From CAMLHP01 sp035759745 (GTDB taxonomy: Bacteria > Gemmatimonadota > Gemmatimonadetes > Gemmatimonadales > GWC2-71-9): a stretch of DNA of 28,184 nt. The stretch is taken from NCBI GenBank assembly GCA_035759745.1, contig DASTUF010000117.1, forward strand, positions 1-28,184, written 5' to 3'. Shown in pieces: positions 7,843 to 14,816 of the stretch. The notes below the pieces were generated by a model that was not told the DNA's origin, ran no database searches, and worked only from the letters and a program-made list of their open reading frames with translations. The stretch's first letter is position 1. Each line of letters opens with the position of its first letter. The translations under genes and the position numbers were made by a program.

Positions 7843-9018
7843 TCATTCAGCATGGCGAAAAACCAGCTTGTGTTCGTGCCGAGCCTCGAAGCGCGCCCGG
7901 GCCGCGGGCATCACCACGTCATCCAGGTCCACCTGCATCACGGCCACATCCGGAAGCCCGATGGCAACGCTAAGGGGACCACCGGACCGGATCCGCAGCG
8001 CGACGACCGTGGCCGATGGGCGGCGGCGGACCTCGACGTCGAGCACAGCAGACCCGATCCGGAACCGATCCAGTGCCATCGAAGGCCAGACATCCGGAAG
8101 CGCGGGCGCCAGTTCGAGCGCATCATGCGCCGCATCGGGTCGCACCCCGAAGAGTCCGTGCACGCCGTCCACGAGTACGCTGGCCGCGCGACCCGGGTCG
8201 GGCCCGAGCAGCTCGATGCTCCTCGACTCGAGCAACGCTGCCGCCTCGCGCAGCCGTTCGAGCGCTCCCGGAGCCGGCGCGGCAAACGGCACTTGCGACG
8301 GAGCGCCGGTCCACGCCGCGGCTTCACCCCAGAGGAGGGCGGCCCACCCGAACGCGCGATCGATCGCAGGTTCGGGAGTTCGCAACCGGGGGCCGAGCGC
8401 TGCCAGGTGGGCTGCGTGCTGCGTCCGCTGCGTCGCAAGGCCGGCGATGCCCCGCCGTGCTAGGCGGTCGATGGTGCGACGCTCGTCGGCGTCGTCATCG
8501 GCGGCGACGGCCACCAGCCGCGCTGAACTCGAGTGCTGGAGGCGAAACTCCACCGCGCGGCCCACCGGCTCGGCCGCAAGGGCTCCGCCCAGGGCAATGA
8601 ACCGAACCCGCTTCCCGGTCTCGTGCGACACCGAGAAGTCGCCGTCCCCGCTGCGGTCGATGGTTGCGCCAGCGGCGACCGGGGTGCGCCATGTCAGCGT
8701 CGCGGACTGCGGGCCAGCATACTCCCAGACCAGCAGCGGCAGCTCGAGCGCAGTCCAGGTTCGCTGGGTGGCACCGTCGCTCCAGCTGCGTGTGACCAGG
8801 CCGGGGTTCAGCCGGACCTGGCCGGCCGGCGGCGCGGTGCTGGCGCAGCCTCCCATCAGCATCACATCCCCACTGGCGGCGACGTGCAGGCCTCCGCTTT
8901 CGGTGCCATCGGCTCGCAACCGGCGACCGCGAAGAAGGAACGGCTCGTCCCGCGCCGGCCCTTCCACCGTCATCGGCGTAGGGCCCAGCGCATCGGACGA
9001 GCCGGTGATATCGATCAT
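7843..9018 (-). CDS. Glycosidase-like protein lacking most of the catalytic barrel
   Basis: The 391-residue protein has no signal peptide. Residues about 15-180 look like a beta-rich N-terminal domain (TRSWSDGATQRTWTALELPL). Residues about 190-310 resemble pieces of a six-hairpin (alpha/alpha)6 glycosidase: RTPEPAIDRAFGWAALLWGE is close to the barrel entry of amylo-alpha-1,6-glucosidase-like enzymes. DGVHGLFGVRPDAAHDALEL and LPDVWPSMALDRFRIG resemble their C-terminal beta domain. The long barrel stretch normally between these, with the catalytic acids, is largely missing. It may be a non-catalytic carbohydrate-binding remnant, or my family call may be wrong. The start ATG has only a weak Shine-Dalgarno sequence. 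A 6-bp stem hairpin (9028-9044) lies between it and the peroxiredoxin stop. Confidence 0.6.
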   Translation of the reverse strand: MIDITGSSDALGPTPMTVEGPARDEPFLLRGRRLRADGTESGGLHVAASGDVMLMGGCASTAPPAGQVRLNPGLVTRSWSDGATQRTWTALELPLLVWEYAGPQSATLTWRTPVAAGATIDRSGDGDFSVSHETGKRVRFIALGGALAAEPVGRAVEFRLQHSSSARLVAVAADDDADERRTIDRLARRGIAGLATQRTQHAAHLAALGPRLRTPEPAIDRAFGWAALLWGEAAAWTGAPSQVPFAAPAPGALERLREAAALLESRSIELLGPDPGRAASVLVDGVHGLFGVRPDAAHDALELAPALPDVWPSMALDRFRIGSAVLDVEVRRRPSATVVALRIRSGGPLSVAIGLPDVAVMQVDLDDVVMPAARARFEARHEHKLVFRHAE

Positions 9019-9052
9019 GCGAGCGGGTCCGGCGCCTTGCCGGATGCCTACG

Positions 9053-9523
9053 TCAGGCCACGGCCCGGATCTGTTCCAGCAGTTCGGCGTTCTCCCGGCG
9101 ATTCCTGGAGCTCGGCTCCATGAAGGACCAGCGGACCACGCCTTCGCGATCGATCAGGACATAGGCACGATTGGAGTAGAAGCGCTCCTGGTTGAGCGTG
9201 CCGTACTGGCGGCTGACATCGCGCTTGAAGTCGCTCAGCAGGTCGTGCGTCAACCCTTCCTTCGCCTTGAACTGGCGCAGTGTCGGCACCGAATCGACGC
9301 TGATGGGGAGCACGACGGTGTCCTCACCGGAAAAGTCGCCATGATCCTCGGACATGTCGCAGAGCTCGCTGGTGCAGGTGCTGGTGAACGCCAGCGGAAA
9401 GAACGCGAGCAGCACCTTGCTCCCCCGCAATGATGACAGGGTCACGTCGCTTCCCGAGGTGGCCGCGAGCGTGAAATCAGGCGCCGCCTCCCCGGCGACG
9501 GGAAAGGTGCCGGCCGGACTCAT
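9053..9523 (-). CDS. Thioredoxin-fold peroxiredoxin (PrxQ/Bcp-like, AhpC/TSA family)
   Basis: The 156-residue protein reduces hydrogen peroxide or organic peroxides in the cytosol. The active-site loop PLAFTSTC gives the P-x3-T-x2-C motif with peroxidatic Cys50. Cys55 lies five residues later (STCTSELC), the position of the resolving cysteine in Bcp/PrxQ enzymes. The rest (LLAFFPLAF, RAYVLIDREGVVRWSFMEP) is normal for the family. Its ATG overlaps the superoxide dismutase stop (ATGA), so the two are translationally coupled. Together they form a detoxification pair, dismutase producing peroxide and peroxiredoxin removing it. AhpE-like alternatives are possible, but the second cysteine favours PrxQ. 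Confidence 0.92.
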   Translation of the reverse strand: MSPAGTFPVAGEAAPDFTLAATSGSDVTLSSLRGSKVLLAFFPLAFTSTCTSELCDMSEDHGDFSGEDTVVLPISVDSVPTLRQFKAKEGLTHDLLSDFKRDVSRQYGTLNQERFYSNRAYVLIDREGVVRWSFMEPSSRNRRENAELLEQIRAVA

Positions 9524-10122
9524 CCCTGGTGCCGCTTCGCGACCTCATCCCAGTTCACCACATTCCACCACGCGGCGATGTAGTCGGGGCGCTTGTTCTG
9601 GTACTTGAGGTAGTAGGCATGCTCCCAGACGTCCAGGCCCAGCAACGGGGTCTTGCCCTCCATGAGCGGCGAGTCCTGGTTGGGGGTGCTCTCGATGGCC
9701 AGCTTGCCCTTGCTGCTCACCAGCCAGGCCCAGCCGCTGCCGAAGCGGGTCGCGCCCGCCTTGGCGAACTGCTCCTTGAATGCAGCCAGCCCTCCGAACG
9801 TCGCGTTGATCGCCTCGGCGAGCGCGCCGGCCGGCTCGCTCGGGCCGCCAGGCCGCATGACTTCCCAGAACAGGGTGTGGTTGGCGTGGCCGCCGCCATT
9901 GTTGCGCACTGCCGTGCGGATGCCTTCCGGTACCGCGTCGAGGTGGGCCAGCAGGTCCTCGATGCTCTTGCGGGCGAGGTCTGCATGGCCCTCGAGCGCG
10001 GCGTTGAGGTTCTTGACGTAGCTATCGTGGTGCTTGTCGTGATGGATCCGCATGGTCTGCTCGTCGATGTGCGGTTCCAGCGCGTTGTAATCGTAGGGAA
10101 GTGGTGGCAGGGTGAACGACAT
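9520..10122 (-). CDS. sodA: Superoxide dismutase (Mn/Fe family, Mn-like)
   Basis: The 200-residue protein is full length for the family. Metal ligands are visible: His27 in RIHHDKHH, the second His of GGGHANHTLFW, and Asp/His of DVWEHAYYL. A Gly-rich NNGGGHANH and a Gln in TPNQDSPLM are features of Mn-type rather than Fe-type enzymes, although cambialistic use cannot be excluded. It has no signal peptide, so it is cytosolic. AAGGAG lies 6 bases before the ATG. It overlaps the peroxiredoxin gene by 4 bases and lies 27 bases downstream of the membrane-protein gene. Confidence 0.96.
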   Translation of the reverse strand: MSFTLPPLPYDYNALEPHIDEQTMRIHHDKHHDSYVKNLNAALEGHADLARKSIEDLLAHLDAVPEGIRTAVRNNGGGHANHTLFWEVMRPGGPSEPAGALAEAINATFGGLAAFKEQFAKAGATRFGSGWAWLVSSKGKLAIESTPNQDSPLMEGKTPLLGLDVWEHAYYLKYQNKRPDYIAAWWNVVNWDEVAKRHQG

Positions 10123-10149
10123 GATGCGCTCCTTGAGTGGTCGCTTGAG

Positions 10150-11472
10150 TCAGTCCCCGGAATATACACGCGCCTCCAGTTCGATTCCCCGCAGCGCGAG
10201 CACCACCCACGCGCACCAGAGCGCCACCGCGTAGAACACTTCGACCCGCAGCAGCCCATCGAGCGCGAAAACCGCGCCGGCGCCGGCGACCGCCGCAGCG
10301 AGTGCGCGGAGCGCAGTGTGCGGCAGGCTGATGCCCGCCGATGCGAACGCCGCCAGCGGCAGCGCCAGCGCCAGCAGCAAACCTCCGGCGGCGCCGGCGG
10401 CTTCCGCCGAGAGACCGGCACACAATGCGGCCGACGCGACCAGCGACCCACGCCGTCCGGTGACCGCCGCCAGCAACGCCAGCACCACGCCCACCGGCAG
10501 CAACAGCGTACGCCAGCCATCCAGACCGACAGCGAGGAGTGGCAGCGCGGTCCGCGCGAGCAGCGCAGCGGCAATCGGAGCCAGCAGGAGCCCCTGCCCG
10601 GTGCGATCCAGCGGGAATGGCGAGACAAGCACGAGTGCCGCGATCGCGACGGGCGGCGTCAGCAGCGCAGCAGCGGCGGCGCTGACCGGCACGTCGGCGA
10701 GCGTCGAGTGGTCCAGCCCGATGGGGCCGGCGATGGGGACCAGCAGCCATGCGACGTAGCCGAGGCAGCCGATCACAACGAACGAGCGCCAGGGTAGTTG
10801 AGAGTCGAGAGTCGGGAGGCGAGAGTTGAGAGTTGAGAGTCGAGAGTTGAGAGTAGAGAGTCGACATCCGTCCATGCCCATGGCGGCGACGGTCGCCCCA
10901 CCCAGAACCAGCAGGACGTGCGGACCGAGGAGTGCCAGCGCGGTGCCGACCGCGATGGCGCTCCACGCCGCGATGCGCGCGTTGCCGGCAAGGGACGGCG
11001 GCGTGAACTCGATCGGCGCGGCCTGTCGCGTCAGCCGGTGCCAGGCCACGTACGCGAGCGCGAGCGCTGCGGCGGCAACCAGCGCCGCGCCCAGGACAGC
11101 AAGCACACCCGCGGCGAAGATCAGCCGGGCGTGGTGGACCAATTGCCAGATGCCAACCACCGCCACCAGCGGCGCCAGTGGAATCGACTTCCACTGCCAC
11201 TCATGCCAGGCCAGCCCGGCGCCCGCGAGTGGCAGCACCGCGCCGAGCAGCACGAGCGCCGCATCGATGTGCGCGGCAACCGGTGGAAGGCTCGCGAGCG
11301 CGATGGCAGCCGGCGTCGAGCCCAGCGGCAGGTGATACGCCACGACCAGCGCGGCGTGTCCCAGCGCGAGCATCGCGGCGCCGAGTTCGACCAGCACGCG
11401 CGGGCGTGCTGGCAGCAATGCGGCGAGCGCGGCGAGCGACCCGACTGCGATCACAATGGCTGGAATCGGCAT
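10150..11472 (-). CDS. Multi-pass membrane protein of unknown function carrying a heptamer-repeat insertion
   Basis: The 440-residue protein is very rich in Ala/Leu/Val, with at least ten hydrophobic segments, for example IPAIVIAVGSLAALAALLPA near the start. Its layout, and the fragment LALPLAAFASAGISLP, faintly recall the antiporter-like subunits of NADH dehydrogenase or Mrp, but no diagnostic motif is clear. At about residues 200-225, in a loop between membrane segments, a hydrophilic 7-residue-periodic peptide (RLSTLNS, RLSTLNS, RLPTLDS) is encoded by the array at 10801-10863. The reading frame is preserved. The ATG at 11472 is used; longer frames run into the upstream terminator. No good Shine-Dalgarno sequence is seen. 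It may be the first gene of the sod-prx run. Confidence 0.65.
   Translation of the reverse strand: MPIPAIVIAVGSLAALAALLPARPRVLVELGAAMLALGHAALVVAYHLPLGSTPAAIALASLPPVAAHIDAALVLLGAVLPLAGAGLAWHEWQWKSIPLAPLVAVVGIWQLVHHARLIFAAGVLAVLGAALVAAAALALAYVAWHRLTRQAAPIEFTPPSLAGNARIAAWSAIAVGTALALLGPHVLLVLGGATVAAMGMDGCRLSTLNSRLSTLNSRLPTLDSQLPWRSFVVIGCLGYVAWLLVPIAGPIGLDHSTLADVPVSAAAAALLTPPVAIAALVLVSPFPLDRTGQGLLLAPIAAALLARTALPLLAVGLDGWRTLLLPVGVVLALLAAVTGRRGSLVASAALCAGLSAEAAGAAGGLLLALALPLAAFASAGISLPHTALRALAAAVAGAGAVFALDGLLRVEVFYAVALWCAWVVLALRGIELEARVYSGD
10801..10863 (-). repeat. Tandem array of degenerate 7-base units (GAGAGTY type) inside a coding region
   Basis: Nine consecutive 7-base units are seen on the plus strand: AGAGTCG twice, GGAGGCG, AGAGTTG twice, AGAGTCG, AGAGTTG, AGAGTAG, AGAGTCG. 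A tenth weak unit (GTAGTTG) precedes them. Three units make 21 bases, so the array encodes a 7-residue repeat whatever the frame, without stops. It sits in frame in the membrane-protein gene. Composition and codon use differ from the GC-rich flanks, which points to insertion or local expansion. Confidence 0.92.
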
Positions 11473-11506
11473 GGCAGGAGTGTAGCGCCGCCCACCCTCC
11501 AAACGA

Positions 11507-11532
11507 AAACGCCCCCGGCCGAGGGGGCGTTT
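11507..11532 (-). terminator. Rho-independent terminator of the PEP-CTERM gene
   Basis: A perfect 10-bp stem (AAACGCCCCC read on the minus strand from 11532, paired with GGGGGCGTTT ending at 11507) encloses a six-base loop. It is followed on the minus strand by T-rich sequence (GTTTTCGTTT). It lies 16 bases after the PEP-CTERM stop and separates that gene from the membrane-protein gene. Confidence 0.85.
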
Positions 11533-11548
11533 CGTGGGATCGGGCGGC

Positions 11549-12052
11549 CTACTGGCCGCCCCTGATGCGGCGGCCGCGCCGACGCTTGGCGAGTTGTGCG
11601 CCGCCCATGCCCGCCAGGCCAGTGGCGAGCAGCGCCATCGAGACCGGCTCCGGCGTCACCGTGGTCGGAATGGTGGTCTCCGGAATCGTCGGATCCGTCC
11701 CCGTTGGTGGCAGGAACGTGGGCGTCGGTGCCAGCGGCGTGAACTGATCCGGCGGCGGCAGCGTGATCCCACCCCCTGGGGCGAAGGGGGATCCCGCCGG
11801 TCCGGCGGGGTCGTCACCCGAGTTCAGCACGAACAGCGCGGCCAGGCCGACGGCCCCGCCGACGATCAGCGCCGGAGCAACGCGCGAGGAGTCGTCATCC
11901 GCCTCCACCGCGTCGAACTGGGCCAGCGCCAGCTGGACGCCGTGGGTGTAGGTGCCATCGGCTGGCACGATCAGACTGCTTCCGCTGGCAGCGGCTGGGG
12001 ACGCCGCGACCAGCAGAAGGCTCGCGACCATGACCAGAACCTGGAAACGCAT
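11549..12052 (-). CDS. PEP-CTERM sorted exported protein
   Basis: From ATG 12052 the protein has 167 residues. A signal peptide (MRFQVLVMVASLLLVAASPAAA) and a short region (VPADGTYTHGVQLALAQFDA) come first. A hydrophobic stretch (APALIVGGAVGLAALFVLNS) and a Pro/Thr-rich linker (PTIPETTIPTTVTPEP) follow. The C-terminal sorting signal is PEP-VSMALLATGLAGMGGAQL with a basic tail KRRRGRR. PEP-CTERM proteins are handled by exosortase (EpsH family), which cleaves near PEP and links them to the envelope or exopolysaccharide. No exosortase gene is in this window. The extra hydrophobic segment before the linker is unusual for a soluble cargo. A longer frame to 12160 lacks a signal peptide at its start and is rejected. 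Confidence 0.82.
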   Translation of the reverse strand: MRFQVLVMVASLLLVAASPAAASGSSLIVPADGTYTHGVQLALAQFDAVEADDDSSRVAPALIVGGAVGLAALFVLNSGDDPAGPAGSPFAPGGGITLPPPDQFTPLAPTPTFLPPTGTDPTIPETTIPTTVTPEPVSMALLATGLAGMGGAQLAKRRRGRRIRGGQ

Positions 12053-12126
12053 TGGCACACTCGGTTTAGGGGTTGCCGGGTACATGAGCAACCTGCGGGC
12101 CACGATGGCGCTTTTTGAGACGGTGG

Positions 12127-12155
12127 CGTAACCGACTGCCGGGACGTCAGTTACG
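12127..12155. promoter_or_regulatory. Imperfect inverted repeat upstream of the PEP-CTERM gene
   Basis: CGTAACCGAC (12127-12136) and GTCAGTTACG (12146-12155) pair with one mismatch around a 9-base spacer. It lies 75 bases upstream of the PEP-CTERM start in the 220-base divergent gap to the tRNA. It could be an operator or an mRNA leader stem; nothing else in the gap decides between them. Confidence 0.3.
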
Positions 12156-12272
12156 ATCATAGGCCCGGCGGAGCCGCGTTCCGGGCCGGCTTCGTGCAGA
12201 TGGTTGAGGTGCGGCAGCGCGGCAGGTGGTGGTGTGGCGGCAGAGCGACGATTCGTTACTTTTCGTCGGCTC

Positions 12273-12344
12273 GGGGCGGTAGCTCAATGGGAGAGCAAGA
12301 CCTTTGCAAGGTCGAGGTTGAGGGTTCGAGTCCCTTCCGCTCCA
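12273..12344 (+). tRNA. tRNA-Ala, anticodon TGC
   Basis: A full cloverleaf can be drawn. The acceptor stem GGGGCGG/CCGCTCC includes the G3-T70 wobble that identifies alanine tRNAs. The D-arm is GCTC/GAGC, the anticodon arm GACC-TTTGCAA-GGTC with TGC at positions 34-36, and the T-arm GAGGG-TTCGAGT-CCCTT. The discriminator is A. The CCA end is not encoded (TCC follows), so CCA must be added by nucleotidyltransferase. The outermost anticodon-stem pair is an A/G mismatch. Its promoter region contains CGTTACTTTT (12254-12263). Confidence 0.95.
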
Positions 12345-12480
12345 TCCCCCAGACAATTCTGGCGGCCCTCTCGGGGCCGGTTTCCCGATTGTGCGGCCGG
12401 GTCGCGCTCGTTACTTTAAACCGTTCTGTTACAAGGCGATGTGAGGTGGCAGGCCCTCACACTCCACCGGTTGAGGTGCT

Positions 12481-13683
12481 GTGGATATTCAGACGCTTGA
12501 GCACATCGCGCTCTTCGACAAGTGTCGCCAGTTCACGAAGGCCCGGGAGATCCAGGCGGCGGGGTTGTACCCCTACTTCAAGCCGATCTCGGAGTCCGAG
12601 GACACGGTCGTCACAATCGAAGGCAAGAAGCGGATCATGCTGGGTTCCAACAACTACCTGGGACTCACCCATCATCCCAAGGTGCTGGAGGCGGCCCAGC
12701 GCGCGCTGTTCCAGTACGGCTCGGGTTGCACCGGCAGCAGGTTCCTGAACGGCACCCTCGACCTGCACCGCCAGCTGGAAGACGCGCTGGCCCGGTTCCT
12801 CGGCAAGGAGGAGTGCCTCGTCTTCTCCACCGGCTACAACGCCAACCTCGGCTTCATCAGCGCGCTGGTGGGCCGCGGCGACGTGGTGATGCTGGACAAG
12901 CTCGACCACGCGTCGATCGTGGACGGCGCCAAGATGTCGTTCGGCGACACCGAGCGCTTCGGCCACGGCGACCTGGCCAGCCTCGACCGCAAGCTGGAGC
13001 GCGCTGGCGCGCGCGGCTCGATGATCGTGGTGGACGGCGTGTACTCGATGGAAGGCGACATCGCCGACCTCCCGGGGCTGCTCCGCGTGGCGCGCAAACA
13101 TGGCGCCGCCGTCGCGGTGGATGACGCGCACGCGCTGGGCGTGCTGGGCCCCAATGGCGACGGCACCGCCGCGCACTTCGGGCTGACCGAAGAGACCGAC
13201 ATCATCGCCGGCACGTTCTCCAAGTCGCTTGCCTCCATCGGCGGTTTCGTGGCGGCGGCCGAGCCGATCATCCATTACATCCGTCACCACAGCCGTCCGC
13301 TGATCTTCACCGCGTCGCTGCCGCCGGCCAACACCGCCGGCGTAATCGCCGCGCTCGAGGTGCTGCAGGTCGAGACCGACCGGCGCGACCGGCTCTGGGC
13401 CAACACCCGCCACCTGCATGAAGGCTTCCGGTCGCTGGGCTTCGAGATCGGCCCGACCGAGACGCCGATCGTGCCGGTGCTGATCGGTCCCATGGAGCAG
13501 ACCTTCATCATGTGGCGCCGGCTGTACGACGCCGGGGTGTTCACCAATCCGGTCATGCCGCCGGCGGTGCAGCCCTCGCAGTGCCGGCTGCGCACCAGCG
13601 TCATGGCGACCCACACCACGGACCAGATCGACTTCTGCCTGGACAAGTTCGCCATTATCGGCCGCGAGTTGGGGGTCATCTGA
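12481..13683 (+). CDS. spt: Serine palmitoyltransferase (alpha-oxoamine synthase family)
   Basis: The 400-residue PLP enzyme should condense L-serine with an acyl-CoA (or acyl-ACP) to 3-oxosphinganine, the committed step of sphingolipid synthesis. Visible features are GSNNYLGLTHHP, GSGCTGSRFLNGTLDLHRQL, the cofactor-stacking His143 (LDHAS), Asp214/His217 (VDDAHALG), and the Schiff-base Lys248 (GTFSKSLASIGGF). Length is normal. GTG at 12481 is preceded by TGAGGTG. Other family members (KBL, BioF) share the fold. The partners immediately downstream, a ceramide-synthase-like and a reductase-like gene with overlapping ends, make the serine palmitoyltransferase assignment much more likely. It is the first gene of a four-gene operon. 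Confidence 0.9.
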   Translation: MDIQTLEHIALFDKCRQFTKAREIQAAGLYPYFKPISESEDTVVTIEGKKRIMLGSNNYLGLTHHPKVLEAAQRALFQYGSGCTGSRFLNGTLDLHRQLEDALARFLGKEECLVFSTGYNANLGFISALVGRGDVVMLDKLDHASIVDGAKMSFGDTERFGHGDLASLDRKLERAGARGSMIVVDGVYSMEGDIADLPGLLRVARKHGAAVAVDDAHALGVLGPNGDGTAAHFGLTEETDIIAGTFSKSLASIGGFVAAAEPIIHYIRHHSRPLIFTASLPPANTAGVIAALEVLQVETDRRDRLWANTRHLHEGFRSLGFEIGPTETPIVPVLIGPMEQTFIMWRRLYDAGVFTNPVMPPAVQPSQCRLRTSVMATHTTDQIDFCLDKFAIIGRELGVI

Positions 13684-14816
13684 CCGCGCCGCCCCGGGTC
13701 GCGCCAGTGCGCGACCGTCGGGACCTCAGGCGCTTCATTGCTCTGCCCTACCGATTGCACGCGCGGGACCCGAACTGGGTCCCGCCGTTGCGTCGGGACG
13801 TGGCATTGCTGCTGGACCGCCGCCGGAATCCCTTCTTCGAGCATGCTGAGGCCGAGTATTTCCTGGCCGAGCGCGATGGCCGCGTTGTCGGCCGGATCGC
13901 CGCCATCGCCAACCAGCTCCACAACCAGACCCACGACGACAAAGTTGGCTTCTTCGGCTTCTTCGAGTCGGAGGACGACCAGGACGTCGCCGACCACCTG
14001 TTCCAGGCGGCGGCGGACTGGCTGCGCCAGCGCGGCTTCGACACCATGCGGGGCCCCGCGTCGTTCTCGGTGAATGACGAATGCGGCCTGCTGGTGGACG
14101 GCTTCGACACCCCGCCCACGCTGATGATGCCACACAATCCGCCGTCCTACGTAGCCATGGTGGAGCGGGCCGGGTTCGAGGGCGTGAAGAACCTGCTGGT
14201 GTACGAGGGTGGTGCGAAGGAGCACTTCGCCACGGTGCCGGCGCGGCTCAATCGCGCGGTCGAGATCATGCGGGAACGGCTGGGCGTCACAATCCGCCCG
14301 CTCGACATGAGCCGGTTCGATGCCGAAGTCGACGTGATCAAGCGGATCTACAACGCCGCCTGGGAGAAGAACTGGGGCTTCGTGCCGATGACCGAGCACG
14401 AGATCGAGCACCTGGCCCAGCAGTTCAAGCCGGTGGTCCTGCCCGACATCGTCCCCATGGTGGAGAAGGATGGCGAGGTCATCGCCTTCGGGCTGGGGCT
14501 GCCGGACCTCAACCAGGTCCTGCGCACCAACCGTAAGGGATACCTCCTGCCGGTGCTGCCCCGGTTGCTGTGGGCGCTCAAGCGCGAGAAGATCGGGCGA
14601 GCCCGAATCCCCCTGCTCGGCATTCTTCCCGAGTATCGCGGCAGGGGGCTCGACTCGGTGCTCTACCACTGGATCTGGAATCGCGCCGGCGATCATGGAA
14701 TGTTCTGGGGCGAGGCGGGCTGGATCCTGGAGGACAACACCGCGATGAACCTGGGGCTGGTGAAGATGGGCTTCCAGCTGTACCGGACCTACCGCATGTA
14801 CGACCGGGCCCTGTGA
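13680..14816 (+). CDS. bcerS: Bacterial ceramide synthase-like GNAT-fold N-acyltransferase
   Basis: The protein has about 378 residues and matches the layout of the large GNAT-like proteins that act as ceramide synthase in Caulobacter and relatives (established knowledge). They acylate the amino group of the long-chain base. Seen here: RRDLRRFIALPYRLHARDPN, NPFFEHAEAEYFLAERDG, GFFGFFE, MRGPASFSVNDECGLLVDGF, NAAWEKNWGFVPMTEHEI, and a second GNAT-like half with IPLLGILPEYRGRGLDSVLY, whose RGRG resembles an acyl-CoA pyrophosphate loop. The start is uncertain. A CTG at 13680 overlaps the spt stop and keeps the first beta strand (RVAPV). A GTG at 13707 would cut that strand. No ATG fits. It is the second gene of the sphingolipid operon. 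Confidence 0.85.
   Translation: MTAPPRVAPVRDRRDLRRFIALPYRLHARDPNWVPPLRRDVALLLDRRRNPFFEHAEAEYFLAERDGRVVGRIAAIANQLHNQTHDDKVGFFGFFESEDDQDVADHLFQAAADWLRQRGFDTMRGPASFSVNDECGLLVDGFDTPPTLMMPHNPPSYVAMVERAGFEGVKNLLVYEGGAKEHFATVPARLNRAVEIMRERLGVTIRPLDMSRFDAEVDVIKRIYNAAWEKNWGFVPMTEHEIEHLAQQFKPVVLPDIVPMVEKDGEVIAFGLGLPDLNQVLRTNRKGYLLPVLPRLLWALKREKIGRARIPLLGILPEYRGRGLDSVLYHWIWNRAGDHGMFWGEAGWILEDNTAMNLGLVKMGFQLYRTYRMYDRAL

Noticed and set aside
12273..12344. tRNA as an integration site for a mobile element
   Set aside because: No repeated tRNA 3' end, integrase or transposase gene is found in the window; the following genes look like a housekeeping lipid operon.
12147..12356. Short minus-strand open frame across the tRNA
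   Set aside because: It is antisense to a complete tRNA-Ala and has no start signal.
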